Origin: Betaproteobacteria bacterium
GTDB lineage: Bacteria > Pseudomonadota > Gammaproteobacteria > Burkholderiales > Burkholderiaceae_C
Length of the DNA stretch: 64,000 nt
Assembly (NCBI GenBank): GCA_947453725.1
Contig: CANGHH010000009.1
Coordinates: 62,001 to 126,000 of the forward strand
Direction: 5' to 3'
In this document: piece by piece, positions 8,230 through 16,658 of the stretch
Position numbering within the stretch: position 1 is the first letter of the stretch
How the letters are laid out: each line of letters opens with the position of its first letter
Made by a program: the position numbers and the translations under genes
The notes under the pieces: generated by a model
Databases searched by the model: none
Told to the model about the DNA's origin: nothing
Seen by the model: only the letters and a program-made list of their open reading frames with translations

Positions 8230-9122
8230 AGGCCGCACGGCAGGAAACGTTGAAGGCGGCGCTGCTGTCGCTGCTGATCCTGGCGGTTCTGCTGGGCATC
8301 TGGCACCTGGCGACGCTGCAGCCCAAAGCCGTGGCGGCGTCGGCCGCAGCACAGACGGCCGAGCAGATCGAGTACGCCAAGCTGATGGGCAAGGACCCGG
8401 CCAGCCTGGCCAGCCATGCAGCCACCGGCAGCAGCGGCAAGAGCGGTTTTCCGACGTTGTCGCAGATGGGCGCGGCCATCTCACGCAACCTGACCAGCCC
8501 CTTCTACGACAACGGGCCCAACGACAAGGGCGTCGGCCTGCAACTGGCCTACTCGCTGGGCCGCGTCGGCCTGGGCTATCTGCTGGCGGCGCTGGTCGCC
8601 ATCCCGCTGGGTTTCGTCATCGGCATGAGTCCGCTGATCCACCGCGCGCTCGACCCCTTCATCCAGGTCTTGAAGCCGATCTCGCCGCTGGCCTGGATGC
8701 CGCTGGCCCTGTACACGATCAAGGACAGCGCGGTCAGCGGCATCTTCGTGATCTTCATCTGCAGCGTCTGGCCGATGCTGATCAACACCGCCTTCGGTGT
8801 CGCTGGCGTGCGCAAGGAATGGCTGAACGTGGCGCGCACGCTGGAGGTGGCGCCGCTGCGCAAGGCGTTTGAAGTCATCCTGCCGGCGGCCGCGCCGACC
8901 ATCCTGACCGGCATGCGCATCAGCATGGGCATCGCCTGGCTGGTCATCGTGGCCGCCGAGATGCTGGTCGGCGGCACCGGCATCGGCTACTTCGTCTGGA
9001 ACGAGTGGAACAACCTCAGCCTGCCGAACGTGATCTTCGCGGTGCTGCTCATCGGCATCGTCGGCATGCTGCTCGACCTGGCCTTTGCGCGCCTGCAGAA
9101 GGCGGTGACCTATGCCGACTGA
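8226..9122 (+). CDS. ABC transporter permease, nitrate/cyanate/taurine type
   Basis: A 298-residue inner-membrane permease. One N-terminal membrane segment (LLSLLILAVLLGIWHLATL) is followed by a ~100-residue periplasmic region, then a binding-protein-dependent transport core with the ATPase-coupling EAA-type loop near ARTLEVAPLRKAFEVILPAA. The ATG overlaps the stop of the binding-protein gene (ATGA) and its own 3' end overlaps the ATPase gene by 11 bases. It forms the channel of the presumed cyanate importer. Confidence 0.88.
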   Translation: MKAARQETLKAALLSLLILAVLLGIWHLATLQPKAVAASAAAQTAEQIEYAKLMGKDPASLASHAATGSSGKSGFPTLSQMGAAISRNLTSPFYDNGPNDKGVGLQLAYSLGRVGLGYLLAALVAIPLGFVIGMSPLIHRALDPFIQVLKPISPLAWMPLALYTIKDSAVSGIFVIFICSVWPMLINTAFGVAGVRKEWLNVARTLEVAPLRKAFEVILPAAAPTILTGMRISMGIAWLVIVAAEMLVGGTGIGYFVWNEWNNLSLPNVIFAVLLIGIVGMLLDLAFARLQKAVTYAD

Positions 9123-9951
9123 TCACCCTGAATTCCTGAAGGTCGAAGCCTTGTGCAAGACCTATCCGGGTTCAGCCGAGCCGGTCTTCGACGGCGTCAA
9201 CTTCGAGGTCGCGCAGGGCGAGTTCGTCTGCATCATCGGCCACAGCGGCTGCGGCAAGACGACCATCCTGAACGTGCTGGCCGGCCTGGAAACGGCCACC
9301 ACCGGCCACGTCTTCATGGACCGGCGCGAAGTCGCCGGGCCCAGCCTCGACCGAGGCGTCGTCTTCCAGGGCCACGCGCTGATGCCCTGGCTGACGGTGC
9401 GCCAGAACATCGCCTTCGCGGTGCGCAGCAAGTGGCCGGACTGGAGCCGCGCCCAGGTCGCCGAGCAGGTCCTGAAGTACACCGAGCTGGTCGGCCTGGC
9501 CGGCGCCATCGACAAGAAACCCAGCGCCCTGAGCGGCGGCATGAAGCAGCGCGTCGGCATCGCCCGGGCCTTCGCGATCCAGCCGCGGATGCTGCTGCTC
9601 GACGAACCTTTCGGCGCGCTGGACGCGTTGACGCGCGGCACCATCCAGGACGAGTTGCTGCGCATCTGCGCCGAGACGCAACAGACCGTCTTCATGATCA
9701 CCCACGACGTCGACGAAGCCATCCTGCTGGCTGATCGCGTGCTGCTGATGAGCAACGGCCCGCAGGCCCGCGTCGCGGAGATCGTCAGGAACACGATGAG
9801 CCGCCAGCGCGAGCGAGCGACGCTGCACCACGACCCGCAGTACTACCGCATCCGCAACCACCTGGTCGATTTCCTGGTGACCCGCAGCAAGGACCTGTCG
9901 CACGGCCGCGCGCCGGTCCAGCCGCTGCAGGTCAGCCCAGGCCTGGGCTAG
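9112..9951 (+). CDS. ABC transporter ATP-binding protein, nitrate/cyanate/taurine type
   Basis: A 279-residue NrtD/SsuB/TauB-type ATPase. Walker A GHSGCGKTT, signature LSGGMKQRVGIARAF, Walker B MLLLDEPFGALD and the switch histidine (FMITHDVDE) are all intact. A C-terminal tail of ~50 residues has no clear domain. It overlaps the permease gene and lies 62 bases before the cyanase gene, so all four plus-strand genes are probably one transcript. Confidence 0.9.
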   Translation: MPTDHPEFLKVEALCKTYPGSAEPVFDGVNFEVAQGEFVCIIGHSGCGKTTILNVLAGLETATTGHVFMDRREVAGPSLDRGVVFQGHALMPWLTVRQNIAFAVRSKWPDWSRAQVAEQVLKYTELVGLAGAIDKKPSALSGGMKQRVGIARAFAIQPRMLLLDEPFGALDALTRGTIQDELLRICAETQQTVFMITHDVDEAILLADRVLLMSNGPQARVAEIVRNTMSRQRERATLHHDPQYYRIRNHLVDFLVTRSKDLSHGRAPVQPLQVSPGLG

Positions 9952-10013
9952 CCCGAAGCGCTGCCACCATCCAAGCCCCACAACCCCACCATCACCCCCC
10001 TCTGGAGAATTGC

Positions 10014-10457
10014 ATGAGCCGCATCGCCGTCACTGAAAAAATCATCACCGCCAAGGTCAGCCAGGGCATCAAGTGGTCCGACGTGGCCACGGCCGTCGGC
10101 CTGAGCAAGGAATGGGTCACCGCCGCCTGCCTGGGCCAGATGACGCTGAGCGCCGAACAGGCCGCCACCGTCGGCGAGATCTTCGGCCTGACGGCCGAAG
10201 AGCAGAAGTGGCTGCAGGTCGTGCCCTACAAGGGCAGCCTGCCGACCGCCGTGCCGACCGACCCGCTGATCTACCGCTTCTACGAGCTCGTCAGCGTCTA
10301 CGGCACGACCTTCAAGGAACTGATCCACGAAGAGTTCGGCGACGGCATCATGTCGGCGATCGACTTCAAGATGGATCTGCAGCGCGAGCCGAATGCAATG
10401 GGCGACCGCGTCAGCATCGCGATGTCGGGCAAGTTCCTGCCGTACAAGACGTATTGA
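10014..10457 (+). CDS. cynS: Cyanate hydratase (cyanase)
   Basis: A 147-residue protein covering the whole cyanase family. An N-terminal helix-turn-helix-like bundle is followed by the cyanase domain. The catalytic residues known in the E. coli enzyme (Arg96, Glu99, Ser122) correspond to Arg88, Glu91 and Ser114 (IYRFYELVSVYGTT, GDGIMSAIDFK). It converts cyanate and bicarbonate to ammonia and CO2 in the cytoplasm. A good ribosome-binding site (CTGGAGAA) precedes the ATG. It is the strongest functional anchor of the cluster. Confidence 0.97.
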   Translation: MSRIAVTEKIITAKVSQGIKWSDVATAVGLSKEWVTAACLGQMTLSAEQAATVGEIFGLTAEEQKWLQVVPYKGSLPTAVPTDPLIYRFYELVSVYGTTFKELIHEEFGDGIMSAIDFKMDLQREPNAMGDRVSIAMSGKFLPYKTY

Positions 10458-10469
10458 TATCGGCAGCCC

Positions 10470-10841
10470 TCAGCGCAGCAGTGCCGGGTCGATCTCGCGC
10501 AGCCGGTGGTCGACGTAGTAGCCGCCGAATTCGGTGTACTGCAGGAAGCCCCGCCCGCAGGCGCGGCAGGCCCAGACCTCGCAGCGGTTGAACGGGTAAT
10601 AGGCGGCGGCGATCGGCGCGCGCGGCGATTCGTAGCGCGTGCCGCCTTCGTGCAGTTCGGTCAGCGTCGGGTCTTCGTCGGCGTCGTCGCGCAGCGTGCC
10701 GCGATGCTGCAGCAGCGGCTCGCCCGGCGGCGCCGACACCGACTCCCAGCCCGCGCAGACCAGCGTGGCGCAGGCGCAATCGGCAGGGGTTTTCGCTGGC
10801 GGCGGCAGCCGCCGCAAGTCCTCGGCCGTCAGGCGCGCCAC
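10470..10841 (-). CDS. Conserved hypothetical protein with CxxC motif
   Basis: A 123-residue soluble protein starting at GTG 10841, four bases after the Bug-receptor stop and on the same strand, so it is probably translated from that transcript. It has a metal-ligand-like pattern (CACATLVC near the N-terminus, RCEVWACRACGRGFLQY near the C-terminus) and a conserved-looking end (GGYYVDHRLREIDP). I recognise the general appearance of a small Burkholderiales hypothetical protein but no function. Confidence 0.65.
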   Translation of the reverse strand: MARLTAEDLRRLPPPAKTPADCACATLVCAGWESVSAPPGEPLLQHRGTLRDDADEDPTLTELHEGGTRYESPRAPIAAAYYPFNRCEVWACRACGRGFLQYTEFGGYYVDHRLREIDPALLR

Positions 10842-10845
10842 GGCG

Positions 10846-11832
10846 TCAATCGGCCTTGATGCCGTTGGCCTTGACGACCTGGGTCCAGATCTCGACCTGC
10901 TTGTCGATGAAGGCCTGCGCCGCCGCGGGCGTGCCGACGTTCACCGCAATGCCCTGGGCTGCCAGCTTGGTGGCGACTTCGGGCGACTTCAGCGCCTTGT
11001 TGATCTCGTCGTTCATCCGCGCCACGATTTCCGGCGGCGTCTTGGCCGGCGCCAGCACGGCCCACCAGGCCGGCGCGTTGAAGCCGGCGTAGCCGCTTTC
11101 GGCCAGCGTCGGCACGTCGGGCAGCGTCGGGCTGCGCTTGTCGGTGGTGACGACCAGCGGGCGCAGGCGCTTGCTGTCGATGTGCGGCTTGGTGACGAAG
11201 ACCGAACCGATGGACAGCGGCACATGGCCGGCCACGGCGTCGTTCATCAGCGGGCCGCCGCCGCGGTAGGGCACGTGGGTCAGGTCGAAGTGGTTGCCCT
11301 TGGCCAGCAGCGTCATCGCCAGGTGGCCCAGGCTGCCGTTGCCGATGGTGCCGTAGCCGACGTTCTTGCCGGCCTTCACGGCGGCCACCACGTCGGCGAA
11401 GGTCTTGTAGGGCGAATCGGCATGGGTCGCGATGACCATCGCGCTGGTGCCGATCAGCGACACGGCGGCCAGGTCCTTGCGCGTGTCGTAGGGCAGGCTG
11501 GGGATCAGCGCCGGGTTCACGCCGTGGGTGTCGAAGACCACCGCGAAGGTGTAGCCGTCGGGCGCTGACGAGACCACCGCGCCGGTGCCGATGGTGCCCG
11601 ACGCGCCGCCCTTGTTGTCGACGATGACGGTCTGCCCGAGCTGCTGCTGCAAGGCGGGCTGCAGGATGCGCGCCACCTGGTCGACCGAGCCGCCTGGCGG
11701 GAAGACCGCGATCAGCTTGATCGCTTGCCGGGCCGGCCAGGCCTGGGCGCAGGCGTCTGTGCCGGCCAGCGCGGTGACCAGGGCGAGGCTCAAGCCGCCG
11801 AGCAGGCGGGTCCAGGACAGGCTCGATTTCAT
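10846..11832 (-). CDS. Bug-family tripartite tricarboxylate transporter receptor (TctC)
   Basis: A 328-residue periplasmic binding protein. The signal peptide (ALVTALAGTDACAQA) is followed by the family hallmarks AVFPPGGSVDQVARI, VDNKGGASGTIG and APDGYTF, and the C-terminal pattern of Bug proteins. These bind carboxylates, amino acids or aromatics. No TctA/TctB membrane partners are nearby, so it may act as an orphan solute sensor or share a distant transporter. The ATG at 11832 (MKSSLSWTRL) was preferred to the upstream start at 11883 because it starts a proper signal peptide. Confidence 0.88.
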   Translation of the reverse strand: MKSSLSWTRLLGGLSLALVTALAGTDACAQAWPARQAIKLIAVFPPGGSVDQVARILQPALQQQLGQTVIVDNKGGASGTIGTGAVVSSAPDGYTFAVVFDTHGVNPALIPSLPYDTRKDLAAVSLIGTSAMVIATHADSPYKTFADVVAAVKAGKNVGYGTIGNGSLGHLAMTLLAKGNHFDLTHVPYRGGGPLMNDAVAGHVPLSIGSVFVTKPHIDSKRLRPLVVTTDKRSPTLPDVPTLAESGYAGFNAPAWWAVLAPAKTPPEIVARMNDEINKALKSPEVATKLAAQGIAVNVGTPAAAQAFIDKQVEIWTQVVKANGIKAD

Positions 11833-11926
11833 GGGGTCGGCGTTCGGTGTGGAGACCGCGGCGAGTGTGCGCGAGCGCCGCACCGGCGGCGCTCAGGAAA
11901 ACACCAGGGCCCGGCCCTGGCCGGGC

Positions 11927-12937
11927 TCAGCCCTGGGGCTCGCGGCGGGGGCCACGCGGCGGACCGCCGGCGGGCCGCCCGCCCCGGCCACCACCAGGCC
12001 GCGGGCCCCGCGGGCCGTCCGGCCGCTGCGGCGGGCGGCCTTCGCGGCGGCTGTCGTTGCGCTGTTCGGGTCGCTGCGGTTCCAGCGCGCGCTGTTCGCG
12101 TTCCTGTTTGGCCAGCGCCACCTGGGCGTCGAGTTCCGTTTCGCTGATGCCTTTGAGCGCACAGAAGTTGGCCTTGGTCAGCGTGGCGGTCTCGAAGGCG
12201 CGCAGCAGCGCTGCGCGGTTGCGGCGGGCTTCGCCCTCGGCGTTGTCGCGGGCGGTGGTGCGCGCCGCGTTCTGGGCGTTCTGCGCGCGGCGGGCTTCCT
12301 GCGCGGCAGCGCGCTGCTGTTCGCGTTCCAGCGCGCGGCGGTCCTCGAACATCTGCTTGCGGCGTTCGACTTCGGCGGCCGCGGCATCGCGGTGCAGCGC
12401 TTCGATCTCGCCGGCCGGCGCGCCGTCGAGGTCCAGGCGCTGCGGCTGGGTTGCCAGCGCCTTCAGATAGGCCGTGCTGGTCGTGTAGCGGTGCAGGAAG
12501 ATCGACAGCGACTTCTTGTTGACCAGGCCCGGCGCGCGGGTCTGGATGTCGGCCTGGATGCGCAGCTTGATCGGCAGCGCACGGCCGGCGCCGAACAAGG
12601 CCGGGAAGTGCTGCGCCAGCAGCGCGGCCACAGCGGCCGGCGACAGCGTCGCAACCGCCTTCGGCGCGTCGCTGCCGCCGACAGTGCCTTCGGTTTCTTC
12701 GGCGACGTCGCCAGCGGCGGCGTCAGTGCCGGCCGCTGCTTCATCAGCTGCCGCGTCGTCGGCTGCTGTTTCGTCAGCCGCTGCGTCGTCGCCGGTGGCG
12801 ACCGCTTCGGCGCTTGCTGCAGGCAGGGCTGGGGCCACGGGTTCGACAGCCGGCACCGCAGCAGCATCGGCCACAGCGGTCTCGGTGGGGGGCGCGATCA
12901 CTTCGGGGTGCGCGGCGGGCGTGGGCGTCTCGGACAT
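11927..12937 (-). CDS. proQ: ProQ/FinO-family RNA chaperone
   Basis: A 336-residue protein with a FinO/ProQ RNA-binding domain at about residues 100-175 (LLAQHFPALFGAGRALPIK, KSLSIFLHRYTTSTAYLKAL). It is preceded by an acidic Ala/Asp/Glu-rich stretch (residues 40-90) and followed by a helical Arg/Gln/Glu-rich segment and a glycine-arginine-rich tail (PRPGGGRGGRPAGGPP). It should bind structured sRNAs and mRNA 3' ends. The ATG at 12937 (MSETPTPAAH) is taken as start; longer frames only add low-complexity sequence. Confidence 0.85.
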   Translation of the reverse strand: MSETPTPAAHPEVIAPPTETAVADAAAVPAVEPVAPALPAASAEAVATGDDAAADETAADDAAADEAAAGTDAAAGDVAEETEGTVGGSDAPKAVATLSPAAVAALLAQHFPALFGAGRALPIKLRIQADIQTRAPGLVNKKSLSIFLHRYTTSTAYLKALATQPQRLDLDGAPAGEIEALHRDAAAAEVERRKQMFEDRRALEREQQRAAAQEARRAQNAQNAARTTARDNAEGEARRNRAALLRAFETATLTKANFCALKGISETELDAQVALAKQEREQRALEPQRPEQRNDSRREGRPPQRPDGPRGPRPGGGRGGRPAGGPPRGPRREPQG

Positions 12938-13093
12938 GGGCGGTGGCTGGCTCTGCGGCAGTGCAGGGGGGCGATTGTCAACGCTGCGGGCCCTGCCGGT
13001 CACGTTGTGTCGTGCGGCACGGCCGACGTGCGCCGACTGCTTCACGCTGCCGCCGGACAATGTGGGGCTGTTTGCCCCGCCGACGAACCCCCG

Positions 13094-13471
13094 ATGCCCC
13101 TGAAGCCCTTGATGCCGCCTGTGCCCGAACGCTGGACCCTCAGCGCCGGCGACGCCGCCACGGCCACGTTGACCATACCGGCCGACGCGCTGCGCGAGCG
13201 CCGCTTCGAGATCGCCTGTGCCATCACGGTGGCGGTACCCGAAGCAGCGCCGCATGGCGCCAGCGGCTCCAGCCACCAGATGACGGTGCAGGCCAACGGC
13301 GCGCTGCTCTGGCGCCGCCGCGTGGCCAGCCAGAACCCGGGTGAGTGGGACGGGCTGGACTACCGCTGCACGCGCAGCGTGCCGGTGGGCCACGCGCTGC
13401 GCATCACGGTGGCGGTGGCCTGCCAGGGTGCGAAGCGGCGAACGCTGACGGTCGAGGCCGACGAGGTCTGA
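13094..13471 (+). CDS. Hypothetical protein, beta-rich
   Basis: A 125-residue protein (MPLKPLMPPVPERWTLSAGD) with alternating hydrophobic strands, no signal peptide and no membrane segment. Its third-position codon bias matches neighbouring genes, which supports a real gene although no family is recognised. It is divergent from proQ (156 bp between) and convergent with the RlmN-like gene (9 bp). Confidence 0.6.
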   Translation: MPLKPLMPPVPERWTLSAGDAATATLTIPADALRERRFEIACAITVAVPEAAPHGASGSSHQMTVQANGALLWRRRVASQNPGEWDGLDYRCTRSVPVGHALRITVAVACQGAKRRTLTVEADEV

Positions 13472-13480
13472 TGGCGGCGC

Positions 13481-14560
13481 TCAGCCGCCCGTCTGCACGG
13501 CGATGGGGATGCGTCGCCCCACCGCCGCCTCGCCGGTTGCCGCCTGCTCAAGCCCGCGCGCCCGCAGCTGCCCGCAGCCGCCGTCCACGTCCTGCCCGGC
13601 CGACTGCCGCAGCTTGGTCAGCACGCCGCGGCGGTGCAGGCTGCGGGCCATCTCGGCCGCGCGTTCCCAGCTCGGTCTTTTCCACGGCATGCCGGGCACG
13701 GCATTGAAGGGGATCAGGTTCATCAGCGCGTACCGGCCTTGCAGCAAGGCGGCGATGCCTTCGACCTCGTCGTCGCCGTCGTTGACGCCTTCGATCAGCG
13801 TCCACTGGTACTGAATCGGGTAGCCGGTGGCGCGCGCGTAGGCCTCGCCGGCTTCGACCAGTTGCTGCGGCGTCATCCGCGGTGCCCGCGGCAGCAGCTG
13901 TTCGCGCAGTTCGGGCTTGGTGCTGTGCAGCGACAGCGCCAGCGCCGGCTGCACGCGTTCTTGCGGCAGGCGTTCGAAGACGCGCGGGTCGCCGACGGTG
14001 CTGAAGACGATCTGCTTGTGGGCGATGCCGCCACCGGTGCCCAGCAGCTGGATGGCTTCGAGCACCGCGTCGAGGTTGTGCGCCGGCTCACCCATGCCCA
14101 TGAAGACCACCTTCCTGACGGGCCGGTCCGGGAATTCGCGGCGCGCCAGCGCCACCTGGGCGACGATCTCGCCGCTGCTCAATTGCCGCAGCAGGCCGCC
14201 GGTGCCCGTCATGCAGAACACGCAGCCGACCGCGCAGCCCACCTGCGTGCTGATGCACAGGGCCTGGGCGCGGTCGGGCGGCAGCAGCACGCTTTCCACC
14301 GTCTGGCCGTCGCCCAGGCGCACCAGCAGCCGCACCGATCCGTCAACGCCCGGGTGCTGCGATTGCAGGGTCGCCAGAGCCGCCAACTCGGTCGTCAGCC
14401 CGGGCAGGGCTGTGCGCAGCGGCTTGGGCAGAAAGCTCTCCAGCGGCCGCTTGCCGTGGTCCTGCGGCAGCGCGTTGGCCCACAGCCGAAGCACGCGTTC
14501 CTCGTGCTTCGGCTTGGCGCCGAGGGCGCGCAGGCGGGCGCGCAGCGCATTGATCTGCAT
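13481..14560 (-). CDS. Radical SAM RNA methyltransferase, RlmN-like
   Basis: A 359-residue protein of the RlmN/Cfr family. The [4Fe-4S] cluster cysteines are C109, C113 and C116 (VGCAVGCVFC). The two further cysteines used in the ping-pong methylation mechanism are also present: C102 (ALCISTQVG) and C329 (DVDGGCGQL). It probably methylates C2 of adenine in 23S rRNA or tRNA. It is the last gene of a three-gene unit: the ATG follows the S-formylglutathione hydrolase stop directly (TGAATG). A second, housekeeping rlmN is likely elsewhere; that cannot be checked here. Confidence 0.85.
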   Translation of the reverse strand: MQINALRARLRALGAKPKHEERVLRLWANALPQDHGKRPLESFLPKPLRTALPGLTTELAALATLQSQHPGVDGSVRLLVRLGDGQTVESVLLPPDRAQALCISTQVGCAVGCVFCMTGTGGLLRQLSSGEIVAQVALARREFPDRPVRKVVFMGMGEPAHNLDAVLEAIQLLGTGGGIAHKQIVFSTVGDPRVFERLPQERVQPALALSLHSTKPELREQLLPRAPRMTPQQLVEAGEAYARATGYPIQYQWTLIEGVNDGDDEVEGIAALLQGRYALMNLIPFNAVPGMPWKRPSWERAAEMARSLHRRGVLTKLRQSAGQDVDGGCGQLRARGLEQAATGEAAVGRRIPIAVQTGG

Positions 14561-15403
14561 TCAGCCCAACAGACTCGCGGCGTGGTGCCGCAAATGGTCT
14601 TCGACGAAGCTGGCGATGAAGAAATAGCCATGGTCGTAGCCGGGGTGGCGGCGCAGCCTCAGCGCCTGGCCGGCGTCGCGGCAGGCGGCTTCGAAGCGCT
14701 GCGGCAGCAGTTGCTCGGCCAGGAATTTGTCGCCGAGGCCCTGGTCGATCAGCAGCGGCGGGCAGCGCGCGCCGGACTCGATCAGCGCCGTCGCGTCATG
14801 CGCGGCCCAGGCGGCGCGGTCGTCGCCCAGGTAGCCGGTGAAAGCCTTCACGCCCCACGGGCAGCGCATCGGTGCGGCGATGGGTGCGAAGGCCGACACG
14901 CTGCGGTACAGCCCCGGGTGGCGCAGCGCCAGCGTCAGCGCGCCGTGGCCGCCCATCGAATGGCCGAAGACGCCCATCGCACCTTGCCGCAGCGGGAAGT
15001 GCTGCGCCAGCAGCGCCGGCAGTTCGCCGGTGACGTGGCTTTCCATGCGCCAGTGGTGGGCCCAGGGCGCCTGCGTGGCGTCCAGGTAGAAGCCCGCGCC
15101 ATTGCCGAAGTCCCAGGCGTCTTCGGCGCCTTTGACGCCCGTGTTGCGCGGGCTGGTGTCGGGCGTGACCAGCATCAGGCCCAGTTCGGCCGCCAGGCGC
15201 TGGGCGCCGGCCTTGATCGCGAAGGTTTCCTCGGTGCAGGTCAGGCCGGCCAGCCAGAACAGCGCTGGCACGGGCCCCACCTTCGCCTGCGGCGGCACGA
15301 AGACGCCGAAGCGCATCGGCAGCCCGATGACCGTGCTGGCGTGCTGGTAGAAGCCCTGCACGCCGCCGAAGCAGGGGTGTTCGCTGAGCGTGGTGAAGCT
15401 CAT
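14561..15403 (-). CDS. fghA: S-formylglutathione hydrolase
   Basis: A 280-residue alpha/beta hydrolase of the esterase-D family. Nucleophile motif GHSMGGHGAL, acid in LLIDQGLGDKF and histidine in GYDHGYFFI make up the triad; GLTCTEETF and DTSPRNTG are typical family motifs. It hydrolyses S-formylglutathione to formate and glutathione, the second step of glutathione-dependent formaldehyde detoxification. It lies 10 bases downstream of the dehydrogenase that makes its substrate. Confidence 0.95.
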   Translation of the reverse strand: MSFTTLSEHPCFGGVQGFYQHASTVIGLPMRFGVFVPPQAKVGPVPALFWLAGLTCTEETFAIKAGAQRLAAELGLMLVTPDTSPRNTGVKGAEDAWDFGNGAGFYLDATQAPWAHHWRMESHVTGELPALLAQHFPLRQGAMGVFGHSMGGHGALTLALRHPGLYRSVSAFAPIAAPMRCPWGVKAFTGYLGDDRAAWAAHDATALIESGARCPPLLIDQGLGDKFLAEQLLPQRFEAACRDAGQALRLRRHPGYDHGYFFIASFVEDHLRHHAASLLG

Positions 15404-15413
15404 CGCTGAGCTT

Positions 15414-16520
<1,107 letters not shown>

Positions 16521-16658
16521 GCGGGTTCCTTCAGGCACGGCCAAAGCGCCGAGCGTACCCGCTCGCCGGCGCACCGGTCGTCGGGCCGCCTGCGCGAAGA
16601 AAAGCAAATGAGAAGCCCGCTCGCGGCAACGTCACCAGGCGCCAGAGACAATCGCCCG

